From Selenomonadaceae bacterium (lineage in GTDB: Bacteria; Bacillota; Negativicutes; Selenomonadales; Selenomonadaceae): DNA of 64,000 bases. Positions 63,387-64,000 of this stretch are shown in pieces. The position numbers and the translations under genes are program-made. The DNA is taken from NCBI GenBank assembly GCA_017614505.1, contig JAGABT010000014.1:62001-126000 (forward strand), read 5' to 3'. The notes under the pieces are model-generated. The model had not been told where the DNA came from. It saw nothing but the letters and a program-made list of their open reading frames with translations, and searched no databases. Positions within the stretch are counted from its first letter, which is position 1. Each line of letters starts with the position of its first letter.

Positions 63387-64000
63387 TCACTTACTGTCGA
63401 ACGCCTTCAGCAAATCTTTCGCGTACCGCCACTTGATAACCTGCCGGAACTTTTTCACGTTGAACGCTCTGTAGGAATCTGAAATGCTGTCCTCAATAAT
63501 TTTTATGCAGGCGCGGCGGATATTTTCAGCGGCAGGATATTTCAGACGCAGAATTTCCGGCAATTCGCTGAGCAGCAGCTCAAAATCTGCAAACGAAAAA
63601 TTCTGCCGGAGCATACCGTTGAGCCACAGCAGCGAAAATTCCTCCGCCGAGACTTCTCCGAAACGCAGCTGAAATTTCCGACTGAGCGCCAGACAAACCA
63701 GATAATTTTCTATTTTACCCTCAAGCGGCAAATTTTTCAAATCACTTGTCAGTGCCTTAATCAGCGACTCAACGGCGCGGGAATTACGCTCCTCGTCCGT
63801 TTCGTGCCGTAGCTCCAGTCCTGCGCGAAAATTTCTGTAGCTCAAAATCTCGTCGTCAAATTCCTCGTTGCGGTCGAAGTACTTAAAATCGTCTGTCTGA
63901 TAAACTGCGTCATTCCCGTCCGCCGCACCGCGCCTGAGCTTCTGCAAATATTCTTCGCGCGACTTCACAAAATAATGATTGACAGAAATTCTATCCGCCG
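63387..64000 (-). CDS. Glycosyltransferase 92-like protein, C-terminal part (5' end outside window)
   Basis: The frame is open to the right edge: codons before the first possible GTG (63968) continue as ISVNHYFVKSREEYLQKLRR and GAADG, the typical closing motif of GT92/DUF23 transferases. At least 203 residues are visible: the transferase tail, an acidic segment (FKYFDRNEEFDDEILSYRNF), then a helical C-terminal domain of about 150 residues that is shared in part with the adjacent remnant. GT92 enzymes add sugars to surface glycans. It is the most upstream visible gene of the minus-strand run. Confidence 0.72.
   Translation of the reverse strand, partial: ADRISVNHYFVKSREEYLQKLRRGAADGNDAVYQTDDFKYFDRNEEFDDEILSYRNFRAGLELRHETDEERNSRAVESLIKALTSDLKNLPLEGKIENYLVCLALSRKFQLRFGEVSAEEFSLLWLNGMLRQNFSFADFELLLSELPEILRLKYPAAENIRRACIKIIEDSISDSYRAFNVKKFRQVIKWRYAKDLLKAFDSK

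Overview
The window looks like a chromosomal segment of a flagellated anaerobe of the Negativicutes (Selenomonas/Anaerovibrio-like). This is inferred from gene content: flhB/flhA/flhF, a free-standing decarboxylase alpha subunit of the OadA type, a complete-looking Tad (Flp) pilus locus, a GH13-GH77 fusion enzyme and feoAB. No rRNA or tRNA gene was seen, so the assignment is provisional. Base composition is slightly GC-rich by eye. Coding density is very high, no gene-free stretch exceeds 300 bases, and TTG starts are frequent. Several promoters match the sigma-70 consensus closely.

Layout. (1) 1-4609: end of flhB, a secreted histidine phosphatase, flhA and flhF. (2) 4728-13196, minus strand: rpoB-rpoC-aroH under a perfect TTGACA-17-TATAAT promoter, without the usual ribosomal protein neighbours. 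(3) 13233-19352: two diguanylate cyclases flanking smpB and two TerD-family genes. (4) 19342-32109: a DUF192 gene, then the Tad operon cpaB-cpaC-tadZ-cpaE-tadB-flp-tadE-tadA-tadC, met head-on by a 1000-residue TadG-like gene with the same promoter type. (5) 32116-36800, minus: manB-pgm-pgi for hexose phosphates. (6) 36836-39648: a DUF488 pair and a condensation-domain/cyclic-nucleotide-domain fusion. (7) 39765-48257: homologs of the Bacillus ydjI, ydjG and ydjH membrane-stress genes, split by an NgoPII-type (GGCC) restriction-modification pair whose endonuclease carries an in-frame TAG; then Rpn, MmcQ, TVP38 and phosphatase genes. (8) 48254-51392: metA with a secreted protein, and oadA. (9) 51474-54300, minus: feoA-feoB and an HMA/FeoB-associated protein under a palindromic operator. 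(10) 54315-57275: sbcC and rpmB. (11) 57278-64000, minus: glycosyltransferase pieces, the GH13-GH77 enzyme, DUF2225 and DUF4127.

Main observations. The word GGCC is very rare across the window (about ten sites found by eye) and glycine codons before a C avoid GGC. This fits long exposure to the GGCC restriction-modification system encoded here, whose nuclease is now interrupted. A family of structured 3'-UTR elements with compensatory stem changes occurs three times, always in the same orientation relative to the upstream gene. Both diguanylate cyclase starts lack their own Shine-Dalgarno and overlap a short upstream ORF that has one.
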